Assembly: GCF_001612905.1 (NCBI RefSeq)
Contig: NZ_BDBI01000025.1
Location: 124,001 to 188,000, forward strand
DNA: 64,000 nt
Reading direction: 5' to 3'
Origin: Nocardia ignorata NBRC 108230
GTDB lineage: Bacteria > Actinomycetota > Actinomycetes > Mycobacteriales > Mycobacteriaceae
The position numbers were made by a program, and so were the translations under genes. The notes under the pieces are model-generated. The model saw only the letters and a list, made by a program, of their open reading frames with translations, was not told where the DNA came from and did not search any database. This document shows positions 10,201-18,046 of this stretch, one piece after another. The stretch's first letter is position 1. Each line of letters starts with the position of its first letter.

Positions 10201-10595
10201 GGCTGATGGCGGCCACCGACTCCACCGACACCGCGGGCGCGCCGTCCACCTCGCTGGTGCCCGCCGGACCGACCGGCACCACCGCACCACGGGCGACCAC
10301 CGCCGCACCGACCACCTCGGCCGGCCCGGTCACCCTGCCCGCGGGGGCGCAACCGTGCGATTCCGGTTCGGGCAGTGGCAGTTTCAGCAAGGCGGCGGTC
10401 GGCAACACCGTCACCAGCTGCCCGTTCGCGCAGGCGGTCCGCGAGGCGTACGCGGGTGGCGGCAGCGCGAGCGGTGCCCGCGAGGTGGTGGCGACCAGCC
10501 CGGTGACCGGACGCACCTACACGATGACCTGCGCGCCGGAGGGCAAGCTCGTCACCTGCACCGGCGGCGAGAACGCGGTCGTCTACGTGTACTGA
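7236..10595 (+). CDS. Large transmembrane Ser/Thr protein kinase (PknB-like) with repeat-rich linker
   Basis: An 1119-residue kinase. The catalytic domain (about residues 14-275) has the glycine loop (GKGGMGEVY), the ATP-binding Lys44, the catalytic loop HRDVKPAN (Asp138), DFG (156-158) and an APE-like MAPERF. It is followed by nearly 690 residues of Pro/Gly-rich disordered sequence containing four GETSSPVPQ units and about five (R)SAPTEHY-type units, one membrane segment (about 965-990) and an extracytoplasmic domain of about 130 residues with a Thr/Pro spacer and four cysteines. There are no PASTA repeats, so it is not PknB itself; PknD, PknE and PknH have a similar overall layout. Threonines in the repeats could be phosphorylation sites. 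GGGAGG precedes the GTG start by ten bases. Confidence 0.9.
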   Translation: MQAPGSRTGSRFGPYELRSMLGKGGMGEVYEAYDTGKDRVVALKLLAAELAQDPAYQVRFRRESQAAAKLAEPHVIPIHDWGVIDGVLFIDMRLVPGTDLRSVLRAGGPLHPERAVAVVEQIAAALDAAHAGGLVHRDVKPANILVTPADFAYLADFGIAHTEGDSALTQAGMAMGSYIYMAPERFDAAPISHRADIYSLACVLHECLTGASPFPSASMSVLIRSHLTEEPPRPSTVIAGLPAAFDDVIAVGMAKDPAERYPSAGALALAARHALASAPGSAPIVGRGPVNAPGHGVPAAAGFGNAAGGIIGGAAAAAHGTGARGTDAAARPGTGRGSNVPRERDDEAQEQPKPTPTGEFRVVGAVTATGGIETSRSQTSATGAQPTLIIRPPEARTDTAGFHRVPVEGSGEVSIPAVIQPTGPTEIHPADTYFAPLPADDATPEPVVPAPPPTYTPDQGLPRMRPFPDAHLYGDNQAGETSSPVPQPSAPHPGGLAYGVGRPGETSSPVPQPGAARGSHPGGPAYGGGLPGETSSPVPQPGGSHPGGPAYGGGRPGETSSPVPQFGGPADAQRGPLVPPRSAPTQRYSGEYPAPGGQPPADFGSRQNPGDRPAPPARLVSPPVPGGTGPNPLPGTDLPARSLGFGSPAEPFGAENGPEPRPGQPFGPRPGANTPAPATQKFDADRFGPAAGQFDDERFPGPGHAPDSRSAGAANPFGPYAAEASSAHGGDRFGPDGGDRFPADEDSASRRPDAFGPPTEQYDARSADDQRKDRPDNRRDPAQPGSGNHFAPPTEVFGPEHRRSAPTEHYGQNDQFSPPTEQFDPADIGDQRSAQTRHYPDAPRSAPTEHYPGGPEARRSAPTEHYGFDSPDPQRSQPTEHYGFDDPDPQRSQPTHQYRGGAAPFGAHNAVDPANPYNDQAAYSQYDDQQAYGDHAYRDNDSPYGPEPAYAPEPAWSQQDSNRRSMLLPILVGVLAVIVVAIGGAIGWRLMAATDSTDTAGAPSTSLVPAGPTGTTAPRATTAAPTTSAGPVTLPAGAQPCDSGSGSGSFSKAAVGNTVTSCPFAQAVREAYAGGGSASGAREVVATSPVTGRTYTMTCAPEGKLVTCTGGENAVVYVY
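8670..8939 (+). repeat. Four in-frame tandem coding repeats (GETSSPVPQ units)
   Basis: Units begin at 8670, 8745, 8829 and 8904 (spacing 75, 84 and 75 bases) and encode G-E-T-S-S-P-V-P-Q followed by a Gly/Pro/His-rich tail. All spacings are multiples of three, so the repeats expand or contract without breaking the kinase reading frame. They lie in the disordered juxtamembrane linker. Confidence 0.85.
9640..9930 (+). repeat. Coding repeats of the (R)SAPTEHY type
   Basis: At least five copies of R-S-A/Q-P-T-E/H-H/Q-Y separated by short acidic spacers lie in the linker of the kinase. The Thr next to an acidic residue resembles the acid-flanked threonines phosphorylated by mycobacterial kinases, so the repeat may present several phospho-sites; this is inference. 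Confidence 0.75.
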
Positions 10596-10651
10596 CCACC
10601 GGCTTGGCACCACGCCGCGCCGACCTGCGGACGCAGATATGCGAATCGTTG

Positions 10652-10657
10652 CATACT
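10652..10657 (+). promoter_or_regulatory. -10 box CATACT for a leaderless small gene
   Basis: CATACT ends six bases before the ATG at 10664, and no ribosome-binding site is present between them, suggesting a leaderless transcript. Confidence 0.5.
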
Positions 10658-10663
10658 GTCGGT

Positions 10664-10834
10664 ATGGCTGATGACGACCAGTGGTACTACTGCCTCAAGC
10701 ATCACAAGGCCGAGCAGGGCAAGTCCTGCTGGTACGGCGACCGGATGGGGCCGTACCCGGACCAGGCGACGGCCGAGCGGGCGCTCGAGATCGCGCGGGC
10801 ACGCAACAAGGCCGCCGACGACGAAGACGACTAG
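10664..10834 (+). CDS. Small conserved actinobacterial protein (SPOR-like), 56 aa
   Basis: A 56-residue protein with the pattern WYYCLKHH...CWYGDRMGPYP...A.ERARNKA. Short proteins of this kind, often annotated as SPOR-domain-like, are widespread in Mycobacteriales. The Cys/His pair plus a second Cys could bind metal, but this is not established. The gene lies just upstream of fdhD on the same strand. Function is unknown. Confidence 0.8.
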   Translation: MADDDQWYYCLKHHKAEQGKSCWYGDRMGPYPDQATAERALEIARARNKAADDEDD

Positions 10835-10906
10835 ACCCGGCCGGTTCGCCTACCGTCGTTCCGGCGACGACGAGCACCACTCGTCACCGACTGATCGGCA
10901 CACCTG

Positions 10907-11716
10907 ATGAGCAGAGTCACCGCACGACGCAAGACCGTCCGGCTGTCACCGGCCGGGCGGGTCGAGCGCCCCGACACCCTCGCGGTCGAGGAACCACTCG
11001 AGATCAGGGTCGACGGGCAGTCGCTCTCGGTCACCATGCGGACACCGGGCAACGACATCGACCTGGTGCACGGCTTCCTGCTCGGTGAGAACATCATCGG
11101 CACCGCCGACGACATCGTCACCGCCCGCTACTGCGCGGGCGCCGACAGCGAGGGCCGCAACACCTACAACGTGCTCGACGTGCGGCTGCGCGATCCCGTG
11201 CCGCTGCATCCGCGCAACCTCGTCACCACCGGCGGCTGCGGCCTGTGCGGCAAGAGCGCCCTCGACGAGGTCCGCACCCACACCCGCTTCCCGCTGCCGC
11301 CCTCGGTCCCGGCCGTCGGGACCGAGGTGCTGACGCGGATGCCCGGCCTGCTGCGCGAAGGGCAGAAACTCTTCGACGCCACCGGCGGTCTGCACGCGGC
11401 GGGCCTGTTCGCCACCGACGGCACCCTGCTCGCCCTGCGCGAGGACATCGGCAGGCACAACGCCGTCGACAAGGTGATCGGCTGGGCGTTGCGGGAGAAC
11501 CGGATCCCCGCGCACGACCTGGTGCTCGTGGTGAGCAGCCGGGCCTCCTTCGAACTGGTCCAGAAGGCCGTGATGGCGGGCATCCCGATTCTGGCCGCGG
11601 TATCGGCGCCGAGTGCCCTCGCCGTCGACCTCGCCGTGGAGTCCGGATCGACGTTACTGGGATTCGTACGTGGCGAATCGATGAACATCTACTCGGGTGA
11701 AAACCGTGTGACCTGA
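10907..11716 (+). CDS. fdhD: Formate dehydrogenase accessory sulfurtransferase FdhD
   Basis: A 269-residue FdhD. The family transfers sulfur from a cysteine desulfurase to the molybdenum or bis-MGD cofactor of formate dehydrogenases. The cysteine pair that carries the persulfide is present as GGCGLCGKS (Cys near 111 and 114), together with the conserved EDIGRHNAVDKV and SSRASFELVQKA segments. Length matches the family. No formate dehydrogenase gene is visible in the window, so the client enzyme is encoded elsewhere. Confidence 0.95.
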   Translation: MSRVTARRKTVRLSPAGRVERPDTLAVEEPLEIRVDGQSLSVTMRTPGNDIDLVHGFLLGENIIGTADDIVTARYCAGADSEGRNTYNVLDVRLRDPVPLHPRNLVTTGGCGLCGKSALDEVRTHTRFPLPPSVPAVGTEVLTRMPGLLREGQKLFDATGGLHAAGLFATDGTLLALREDIGRHNAVDKVIGWALRENRIPAHDLVLVVSSRASFELVQKAVMAGIPILAAVSAPSALAVDLAVESGSTLLGFVRGESMNIYSGENRVT

Positions 11717-11813
11717 CGGTTTACGGACGAAGTGGGCGTTGGGCCATACAGCCCAGTACGGTGTCGGACACGGCTACCCAGCACCGAAAGCCCGGGGGAG
11801 TTCACAAACGAAA

Positions 11814-12713
11814 ATGCTTCACATCATGACGAACAACCGACGCCACCCGATACGGGTGGCGCTGTCAGCACTGCTGGGCGTTGCCGTATTGGTCACCGCG
11901 GGCTGTGGTTCCGACAGCAGCCCCGCCGCACCGCAGGTCACCACGAAGAGCCCGGCCACCTTGCCGGGCGGCCCGGTGACAGCCGAGGTCTCCGTCGCGG
12001 TGCCCGGCAGCCTGGCCGCCGACTTCGCCGATCTGCAACGCGGTTTGCGTGGCAGTGTGGGGATGGCGATCATGCCGGTCGCCGGGACCAAGATGGTCAC
12101 CTTCGGCGACTGGACGACCGGCCCGGCCTGGTCGACGATCAAGGTGCCGCTCGCCATCGCGGTCTCGCGTCGCAGCAGCGCCTACAACTCGTCGGTGAAC
12201 GCCGCCATCACCGCCTCCGACAACGCCGCCGCCGACGCGCTGTGGTCGACCTTCGGCGACAACGCCGACGCGGCCGCCGCGGTGGAAGGGGTCCTGCGCG
12301 AGGGCGGCGACGCCACGACCACCGTGCCGACCGTGCGTACCCGCTCGGACGCCTCCATCTACGGCCAGGCCGAGTGGGCGCTGGCCGATCAGGTCCGGTT
12401 CGCCGCCCAACTGCCGTGCCTGCCGCAGAGTGAGCGGGTGGTCGGTTTGATGCAGCAGATCGTCGTCAGCCACCGCTGGGGCCTCGGGGCATTCACCAGC
12501 GCCGAGTTCAAGGGCGGGTGGGGGCCGGATACGTCCGGAAAGTACCTGGTCCGTCAGTTCGGGCTGATCGATTCGCCCTCGGGCCGCATCGCGGTTGCCT
12601 TTGCGGCCAAACCCGATTCGGGCGCTTTCGCCGACGGTATGACCATGCTCGACAAGATGGCGACCCTGCTCTCGGGCCACCTCGACGAGCTCGCCGGAGG
12701 CCACTGCCCCTGA
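11814..12713 (+). CDS. Lipoprotein with class A beta-lactamase fold (LppW-like)
   Basis: The ATG at 11814 follows CCGGGGGAG and starts a basic signal peptide ending in the lipobox VTAGC, so the 300-residue product should be lipid-anchored outside the membrane. Residues after the anchor carry all three landmarks of the serine beta-lactamase/DD-peptidase fold: SxxK as STIK, SDN as ASDNAAAD, and a KTG-like KGG. It resembles mycobacterial LppW. The catalytic Glu of true beta-lactamases is not obvious, so it may be a peptidoglycan-directed hydrolase or a non-catalytic relative. Confidence 0.8.
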   Translation: MLHIMTNNRRHPIRVALSALLGVAVLVTAGCGSDSSPAAPQVTTKSPATLPGGPVTAEVSVAVPGSLAADFADLQRGLRGSVGMAIMPVAGTKMVTFGDWTTGPAWSTIKVPLAIAVSRRSSAYNSSVNAAITASDNAAADALWSTFGDNADAAAAVEGVLREGGDATTTVPTVRTRSDASIYGQAEWALADQVRFAAQLPCLPQSERVVGLMQQIVVSHRWGLGAFTSAEFKGGWGPDTSGKYLVRQFGLIDSPSGRIAVAFAAKPDSGAFADGMTMLDKMATLLSGHLDELAGGHCP

Positions 12714-12732
12714 TCCGCGCTGGTGGGGCAAG

Positions 12733-13776
12733 ATGAACGCCATGCGCATCGGAGTCTTGACCGGAGGCGGAGACTGTCCAGGGCTGAACGCGGTGATCCG
12801 GGCGGTGGTCCGAACCGCGAACGGCCGCTACGGCGACGCGATCGTCGGATTCCAGGACGGTTGGCGCGGCCTACTCGAGGACCGCAAGATCCGCATCCAC
12901 AACGACGACCGCACCGACCGGCTGCTCACCAAGGGCGGCACCATGCTCGGTACCGCACGCACCAATCCCGACGTCCTGCGCGCCGGGCTGCCACGCATCC
13001 AGCAGACCCTCGACGACAACGGCATCGAGGCCCTGATCCCGATCGGCGGCGAAGGCACCCTCACCGCGGCCAGCTGGCTGGCCGAGGAGGGTGTGCCGGT
13101 GGTCGGCGTGCCCAAGACCATCGACAACGACATCGACTGCACCGATGTCACCTTCGGCCACGACACGGCGCTGTCGATCGCCACCGAGGCCATCGACCGC
13201 CTGCACACCACCGCCGAATCGCATCAGCGGGTGATGCTCGTCGAGGTGATGGGACGGCACGCGGGCTGGATCGCGCTGAACTCCGGCATCGCCGCGGGCG
13301 CGCACCTGACGCTGGTGCCCGAGGAACCCTTCGACGTCGCGCAGGTGTGCGCGATGATCAAGTCCCGCTTCCAGCGCGGCGAGAAGAGCTTCATCTGTGT
13401 CGTCGCCGAAGGTGCCCACCCCGCACCGGATTCCGGGTTCACGCTGCGGGAAGGCGGAATCGACGAATTCGGACACGAGCGGTTCACCGGTGTCGCCCAG
13501 CAGTTGGGATCCGAGATCGAGCGCCGGATCGGCAAAGAAGTCCGCACCACGGTGCTCGGCCACGTCCAGCGCGGCGGTAGCCCAACACCCTACGACCGGA
13601 TCCTGGCCACCCGCTTCGGCGTGCACGCGGCAGAGGCCGTGCACGCCGGACATTTCGGGATGATGGTCGCCCTGCACGGCACGACCATCGGTCTGGTCCC
13701 GCTGTCGGAGGCGACCAAGCAGCTCAAACGGGTTCCGGCCGAACGGCTCAGCGAGGCGCAGGCCTTCTTCGGCTGA
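12733..13776 (+). CDS. pfkA: 6-phosphofructokinase
   Basis: Phosphorylates fructose 6-phosphate to fructose 1,6-bisphosphate in glycolysis. The 347-residue product has the nucleotide loop LTGGGDCPGLN, the phosphate-binding IGGEGTL, the catalytic loop PKTIDNDI (TxDND form), the substrate loop VEVMGRHAGW and the C-terminal HVQRGGSPTPYDR. GGEGT with Gly after the first motif is the form found in actinobacterial enzymes that use ATP. A second ATG nine bases in (MRIGVLTGG) could be the start. In M. tuberculosis pfkA lies in a gatC-gatA-pfkA-gatB series; here gatC and gatA are absent upstream, while gatB follows after one gene. Confidence 0.96.
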   Translation: MNAMRIGVLTGGGDCPGLNAVIRAVVRTANGRYGDAIVGFQDGWRGLLEDRKIRIHNDDRTDRLLTKGGTMLGTARTNPDVLRAGLPRIQQTLDDNGIEALIPIGGEGTLTAASWLAEEGVPVVGVPKTIDNDIDCTDVTFGHDTALSIATEAIDRLHTTAESHQRVMLVEVMGRHAGWIALNSGIAAGAHLTLVPEEPFDVAQVCAMIKSRFQRGEKSFICVVAEGAHPAPDSGFTLREGGIDEFGHERFTGVAQQLGSEIERRIGKEVRTTVLGHVQRGGSPTPYDRILATRFGVHAAEAVHAGHFGMMVALHGTTIGLVPLSEATKQLKRVPAERLSEAQAFFG

Positions 13777-13821
13777 GGGCTGCCTGGCGAGGCGTTGCGT
13801 GGACTTGTCGGTGGGCGTCGG

Positions 13822-13827
13822 TACCGT
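13822..13827 (+). promoter_or_regulatory. -10 box TACCGT for the lipoprotein hydrolase gene
   Basis: TACCGT ends six bases before the ATG at 13834, consistent with a leaderless transcript. Confidence 0.35.
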
Positions 13828-13833
13828 GGTTCC

Positions 13834-15213
13834 ATGCGCACCGGTCGAGTGTTCGTTTCGGTTCTTGCAGTCCTCACCGCCTTGGTCGGTGGATGCTCCG
13901 GGTCCACACCGGATTCCGGGGAAACCACCGTGCACGGCAACTGGAACGGCGCGATCGAGGTGCCGGGGCAGCCGATCCCGATCGGGGTGAGTTTCGCCGA
14001 GGACGGTTCGGCCACCCTCGACATCCCCATCCAGGGTCTGCGTGACGCGCCGCTGAAAGACGTTGTCGCCGAGCCGGACAAGGTCGAGTTCGCGCTCGCC
14101 GACGCCCCGGGTGACCCTCGGTTCCGCGGCAAGCTCGAGGGGGAGCGGATCACCGGTGACTGGACGCAATCGGGCCAGTCGGCGCCACTCACGCTGCGGC
14201 GCGGCAAGATCGAGAACGTCGCCCGTCCGCAGGACCCGAAGCCACCGTTCCCGTACCGCAGCGAGGACGTCACCTATCGCAGCGGCGACATCACCATCGC
14301 GGGCACGCTCACCGAACCCGAAGGGCCAGGCCCGTTCCCGGCGGTGCTGATGATCACCGGCAGCGGCCCGCAGGACCGCAACGAGGAACTGCTCGGGCAC
14401 CGCCCGTTCCTGGTGCTCGCCGACACCCTCACCCGCGCGGGCTACGCCGTGTTGCGCACCGACGACCGCGGCGTCGGCGGAACCGGCGGCAAGCTCGACG
14501 ACGCCACCTACGACACCCTCGCCGGTGACGCCGCGGCCGGTGTGGCGTTCCTGCGCGAGCGGCCCGAGATCGACGACGCGAAGGTCGGCCTGTTCGGCCA
14601 CAGCGAGGGCGGCTACCTCGCACCGCTGGTCGCGGCAAGGCCGGGAAGCGATATCGCGTTCGCGATCCTGATGGCCGGCCCGTCGGTGCCGGGCGCCGAC
14701 GTGCTGATCGAACAGAACAAAGTCATCATGGCCGCCTCGGGCGCGCCACAGGACAAGATCGATCAGCAGGTCGATTACCTCACGAAATGGACCGCGATGC
14801 TGCGCGCCGGTGACCTCGAGGGCGCCCGGGTGTACTCCCAGCAGCACAACGAGTCCTTACCCGAGAACGAGCGCGCACCGAAGGAAGCGGTCGATTCGTT
14901 CAACACCGCCTACATGACCTCCTTCATGACCTTCGACCCACAACCGTCGCTGCGCGCGCTGCGCGTGCCGGTGCTCGCCTTCTTCGGCGGCAAGGACCTG
15001 CAGGTTCCCGCCGCCCAGAGCGAGGGGCCAATGCGCGAGGCGCTGGCGGGCGCGCCCGACCCGACGGTGCACACCTTCCCCGGCCTCAACCACCTGATGC
15101 AGCCCACCGAAACCGGCAACCCCAGCGAATACTCGAGCATCGAAATCACCATCGATCCGGCCGTTCTCACCTACGTCACCGACTGGCTCACCCGCCGTGT
15201 CCCGCCGCGCTAG
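13834..15213 (+). CDS. Secreted alpha/beta hydrolase, putative lipoprotein
   Basis: Starting at ATG 13834 the product has a signal peptide with lipobox LVGGC, then an N-terminal beta-rich domain of about 120 residues of the type found in front of some peptidase-like hydrolases, and an alpha/beta hydrolase domain. The nucleophile elbow is GHSEGG, the oxyanion strand is MITGSGPQDRN, a candidate acid is in FFGGKDLQVP and the candidate catalytic His is in GLNHLMQP. Related proteins are esterases or peptidases of unknown physiological substrate. It lies between pfkA and gatB on the same strand. Confidence 0.85.
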   Translation: MRTGRVFVSVLAVLTALVGGCSGSTPDSGETTVHGNWNGAIEVPGQPIPIGVSFAEDGSATLDIPIQGLRDAPLKDVVAEPDKVEFALADAPGDPRFRGKLEGERITGDWTQSGQSAPLTLRRGKIENVARPQDPKPPFPYRSEDVTYRSGDITIAGTLTEPEGPGPFPAVLMITGSGPQDRNEELLGHRPFLVLADTLTRAGYAVLRTDDRGVGGTGGKLDDATYDTLAGDAAAGVAFLRERPEIDDAKVGLFGHSEGGYLAPLVAARPGSDIAFAILMAGPSVPGADVLIEQNKVIMAASGAPQDKIDQQVDYLTKWTAMLRAGDLEGARVYSQQHNESLPENERAPKEAVDSFNTAYMTSFMTFDPQPSLRALRVPVLAFFGGKDLQVPAAQSEGPMREALAGAPDPTVHTFPGLNHLMQPTETGNPSEYSSIEITIDPAVLTYVTDWLTRRVPPR

Positions 15214-15244
15214 GACCACCGGCCGCCGCCGTGAGCGGCTTACA

Positions 15245-15250
15245 TAGACT
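15245..15250 (+). promoter_or_regulatory. -10 box TAGACT for a leaderless gatB mRNA
   Basis: TAGACT ends seven bases before the ATG at 15258; no ribosome-binding site lies between, so gatB is probably leaderless and has its own promoter. Confidence 0.55.
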
Positions 15251-15257
15251 GCTAGGC

Positions 15258-16763
15258 ATGAGCGCACCCACGGTCGAGTTGATGGATTACGCCGATGTCA
15301 TCTCCCGGTACGAGCCGGTGCTCGGCATGGAGGTCCACGTCGAGTTGTCCACGGCGACCAAGATGTTCTGCGGTTGCCCCACCGAGTTCGGCGCCGAACC
15401 CAATACCCAGGTGTGCCCGGTGTGCCTCGGGCTCCCCGGCTCGCTGCCGGTCGTGAACGAGAAGGCCGTCGAGTCGGCCATCCGCATCGGCCTGGCGCTG
15501 AACTGTTCGATCACCCCGTGGGGCCGGTTCGCGCGCAAGAACTACTTCTACCCGGACCAGCCGAAGAACTACCAGATCAGCCAGTACGACGAGCCCATCG
15601 CCACCGACGGCTTCCTCGACGTGGTGCTCGACGACGGCAGCACCTTCCGCGTCGACATCGAGCGCGCCCACATGGAAGAAGACACCGGCAAGTCGCTGCA
15701 CGTGGGCGGTGCCACCGGCCGCATCCACGGCGCGAGCCACTCGCTGCTCGACTTCAACCGGGCGGGTGTGCCGCTGATCGAGATCGTCACCAAGCCGATC
15801 ACCGGTGCGGGCGAACGCGCGCCCGAGGTGGCCCGCGCCTATGTCACCGCGCTGCGCGAAGTGCTGCGCTCGCTCAACGTCTCCGACGTGAAGATGGAAC
15901 AGGGCTCGCTGCGCTGCGACGCCAACGTGTCGCTGATGGCGATCGGCGCGAAGGAATTCGGTACCCGCACCGAGACCAAGAACGTGAACTCGCTCAAGAG
16001 CGTCGAGGTGGCGGTGCGCTACGAGATGCGCCGTCAGGCCGCCGTGCTCACCGCGGGCGGGGAGATCGTGCAGGAGACCCGTCACTTCAACGAGGCCGAT
16101 GGGTCGACCTCGGCGGGTCGCCGCAAGGAGACGGCCGAGGACTACCGCTACTTCCCCGAACCCGACCTCGAGCCCGTCGCCCCGGCCGCCGAGTGGATCG
16201 AGGAACTGCGCGCCACCATCCCCGAGTACCCGTGGCTGGTCCGCGCGCGCATCCAGGCCGATTGGGGCCTGTCCGACGAGGTGATGCGCGACCTGGTGAA
16301 CGCGGGCGCCCTCGACCTCATCATCGCCACCGTCGAGGCGGGTGCCCCCGCCAACGAGGCCCGCTCCTGGTGGGTCGCCTACCTCACCGAGAAGGCCAAG
16401 GAACGCGAGGTCGCCCTGGTCGACCTGCCGATCACCCCCGCGCAGGTGGCGGCGGTCATCGCCCTGGTCGAGGCGAAGACGGTGAACAACAAGGTGGCCA
16501 AGCAGGTCGTCGACTTCGTGCTGGCCGGCGAGGGCGAACCCGCCCAGATCGTCGAGGCCAAGGGTCTCGGCATGGTCAGCGACGACACCGCCCTGCAGGC
16601 CGAGGTCGAAAAGGCCCTCGCCGCCAACCCTGATATCGCCGACAAGATCCGTTCGGGCAAGGTTCAGGCGGCGGGCAAGATCGTCGGTGATGTCATGAAG
16701 GCCACCCGTGGCCAGGCCGACGCCGCGCGCGTCCGCGACCTGGTCATCGCGGCCTGTAGCTGA
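15258..16763 (+). CDS. gatB: Aspartyl/glutamyl-tRNA amidotransferase subunit B
   Basis: GatB binds misacylated Glu-tRNA(Gln) or Asp-tRNA(Asn) and phosphorylates the side chain, while GatA supplies ammonia. The 501-residue product shows the family signature GLEVHVEL in the form LGMEVHVEL, the zinc-type CGCP...CPVCLGLPGSLPV, NYFYPDQPKNYQISQYD, DFNRAGVPLIEIV and the C-terminal YqeY-like domain that contacts tRNA. The ATG at 15258 fits the family N-terminus. gatA and gatC are not in the window. Confidence 0.97.
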   Translation: MSAPTVELMDYADVISRYEPVLGMEVHVELSTATKMFCGCPTEFGAEPNTQVCPVCLGLPGSLPVVNEKAVESAIRIGLALNCSITPWGRFARKNYFYPDQPKNYQISQYDEPIATDGFLDVVLDDGSTFRVDIERAHMEEDTGKSLHVGGATGRIHGASHSLLDFNRAGVPLIEIVTKPITGAGERAPEVARAYVTALREVLRSLNVSDVKMEQGSLRCDANVSLMAIGAKEFGTRTETKNVNSLKSVEVAVRYEMRRQAAVLTAGGEIVQETRHFNEADGSTSAGRRKETAEDYRYFPEPDLEPVAPAAEWIEELRATIPEYPWLVRARIQADWGLSDEVMRDLVNAGALDLIIATVEAGAPANEARSWWVAYLTEKAKEREVALVDLPITPAQVAAVIALVEAKTVNNKVAKQVVDFVLAGEGEPAQIVEAKGLGMVSDDTALQAEVEKALAANPDIADKIRSGKVQAAGKIVGDVMKATRGQADAARVRDLVIAACS

Positions 16764-16774
16764 GAAACGAAGCA

Positions 16775-16813
16775 GCCCAACTGTTCTCGCCCGTTCGGGG
16801 AGAACGGTTGGGC
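16775..16813. terminator. Bidirectional hairpin between gatB and the LppZ-like gene
   Basis: A 14-bp stem (16775-16788 with 16800-16813, one G-T wobble) encloses a second CCC/GGG mini-stem. It sits between two convergent genes and can end transcription from both sides; the T-run is short (CTTT). Confidence 0.75.
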
Positions 16814-16834
16814 AGGCTTTCGACCGCCGAAGCT

Positions 16835-17956
16835 CTAGTCGGGGCCGCCCGCGCCGCCCTGGGGCGGTGGGATGCGCACGACGCGGTCGTCGAATTCGCC
16901 TGGGGCGCCGTCGGTCTTGTTGACCGTGCTCACCCACACGCTGCCGTCGGCGCCACCCGTGGCGCCGAGCAGCTTGCCGTACTTGTCCTGGGCGATCAGG
17001 GTGGGCGCCGTGGTGACCGCGAAGGTGGTCATGTCGGCGGTGACGGCGGCGAGCGCCTTTCCTTCGGTGAGGGCGACGGCCACACCATCGGTGGTCGCCG
17101 CGCACCCGCCGACGCCGGGGCGGTCGGGCCAGGTCCACGACACGGTGAGGGTGCCGTCGGTGCCGAGATGCTGCAGTCGGTCCTCGGCGGCGGTGCGGTC
17201 GGTGACCCACATGCCGTCCTTGCCGTCACGGCACAGGTCACCGGCGGTGCCGATGCCCGAGGCGACCACCTGCGGAGTGTTCGCGCCCGACGACGGTGAG
17301 TCCAGCCGCAACAGTTTTCCCCCGAGCGAGCCGGGATCGGCCGCGGCGGCGGGGTTGCCCGCGTCGCCGGTGAGTACCAGCAGCTGGTTCGGTGTCGCCC
17401 ATTCCAGCGCACCGCGATTCCCGGTGGCGCCCTTGGGGATTCCGGTGAGGATCTCCTTCGGCGCGCCGTCGCGGGACAGGCGGACCACCCGGTTGTCGCT
17501 GCCGGTGGTGATGTAGGCGTACATCAGCCCGTCCTCGGAGAAGGTCGGGGACAAGGTGATATCGGAGATGCCACCGTCGCCCGACCCGTCGACGGGCAGC
17601 ACCGCGACCTCCTCCGGCGGCGGCTGCGGAGTGCTCGCGTCGACCGGGGTCACCGACAGGATGCGACCGGTGCGGCGCTCGGCGACCAGCGCGCCGTCAC
17701 CCACCGCGATCAGCCCGGCGGCCGAATCGAGGCAGGTGCCGATGACATTGGGATCGGGGTCGATACACGGCCCGGTCGGGCGCGGCGCCTGCGAGGGCGA
17801 GTCCTGCGGCGGCTTCGGTTCCGCGTTGGCACCGCCGATCGACGGCTCGGTGGTGAACGGGCTCGACGCCGACTCGTCGAATCGGGCACACCCGGCGACC
17901 AGAATCGTGCCGAGCGCCAATCCGACTGCCACGCGGCCCGCGAATACCGAACTCAT
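16835..17956 (-). CDS. LppZ-like lipoprotein, beta-propeller (glucose/sorbosone dehydrogenase-like)
   Basis: A 373-residue lipoprotein: signal peptide with lipobox LVAGC, a Ser/Pro linker, then a propeller domain with repeated blades (SPTFSEDGLMYAYITTGSDN, NRGALEWATPNQLLVLTGDAGNP and others). The family fold resembles PQQ-dependent sugar dehydrogenases, and the M. tuberculosis counterpart LppZ also lies close to gatB. The usual PQQ-contacting residues cannot be confirmed by eye. A TAACGT box seven bases upstream supports the ATG at 17956. Confidence 0.85.
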   Translation of the reverse strand: MSSVFAGRVAVGLALGTILVAGCARFDESASSPFTTEPSIGGANAEPKPPQDSPSQAPRPTGPCIDPDPNVIGTCLDSAAGLIAVGDGALVAERRTGRILSVTPVDASTPQPPPEEVAVLPVDGSGDGGISDITLSPTFSEDGLMYAYITTGSDNRVVRLSRDGAPKEILTGIPKGATGNRGALEWATPNQLLVLTGDAGNPAAAADPGSLGGKLLRLDSPSSGANTPQVVASGIGTAGDLCRDGKDGMWVTDRTAAEDRLQHLGTDGTLTVSWTWPDRPGVGGCAATTDGVAVALTEGKALAAVTADMTTFAVTTAPTLIAQDKYGKLLGATGGADGSVWVSTVNKTDGAPGEFDDRVVRIPPPQGGAGGPD

Positions 17957-17963
17957 GGTGCAG

Positions 17964-17969
17964 ACGTTA
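17964..17969 (-). promoter_or_regulatory. -10 box TAACGT for the LppZ-like gene
   Basis: On the minus strand TAACGT ends seven bases before the ATG at 17956, consistent with a leaderless transcript. Confidence 0.45.
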
Positions 17970-18034
17970 CCGGCAGTCGAGCGGGGCTGACACGCCTGAT
18001 GCGGCGAAGGGCGGCGCACCGCGATCCCACGTCC

Positions 18035-18040
18035 TAAGGT
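18035..18040 (+). promoter_or_regulatory. -10 box TAAGGT for the DoxX gene
   Basis: TAAGGT ends six bases before the GTG at 18047, consistent with a leaderless transcript. Confidence 0.45.
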
Positions 18041-18046
18041 GAGACC

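Noticed and set aside
7251..10613. A 1120-codon frame antisense to the kinase
   Set aside because: It mirrors the kinase for its whole length and has no family signal; the kinase motifs on the plus strand are decisive.
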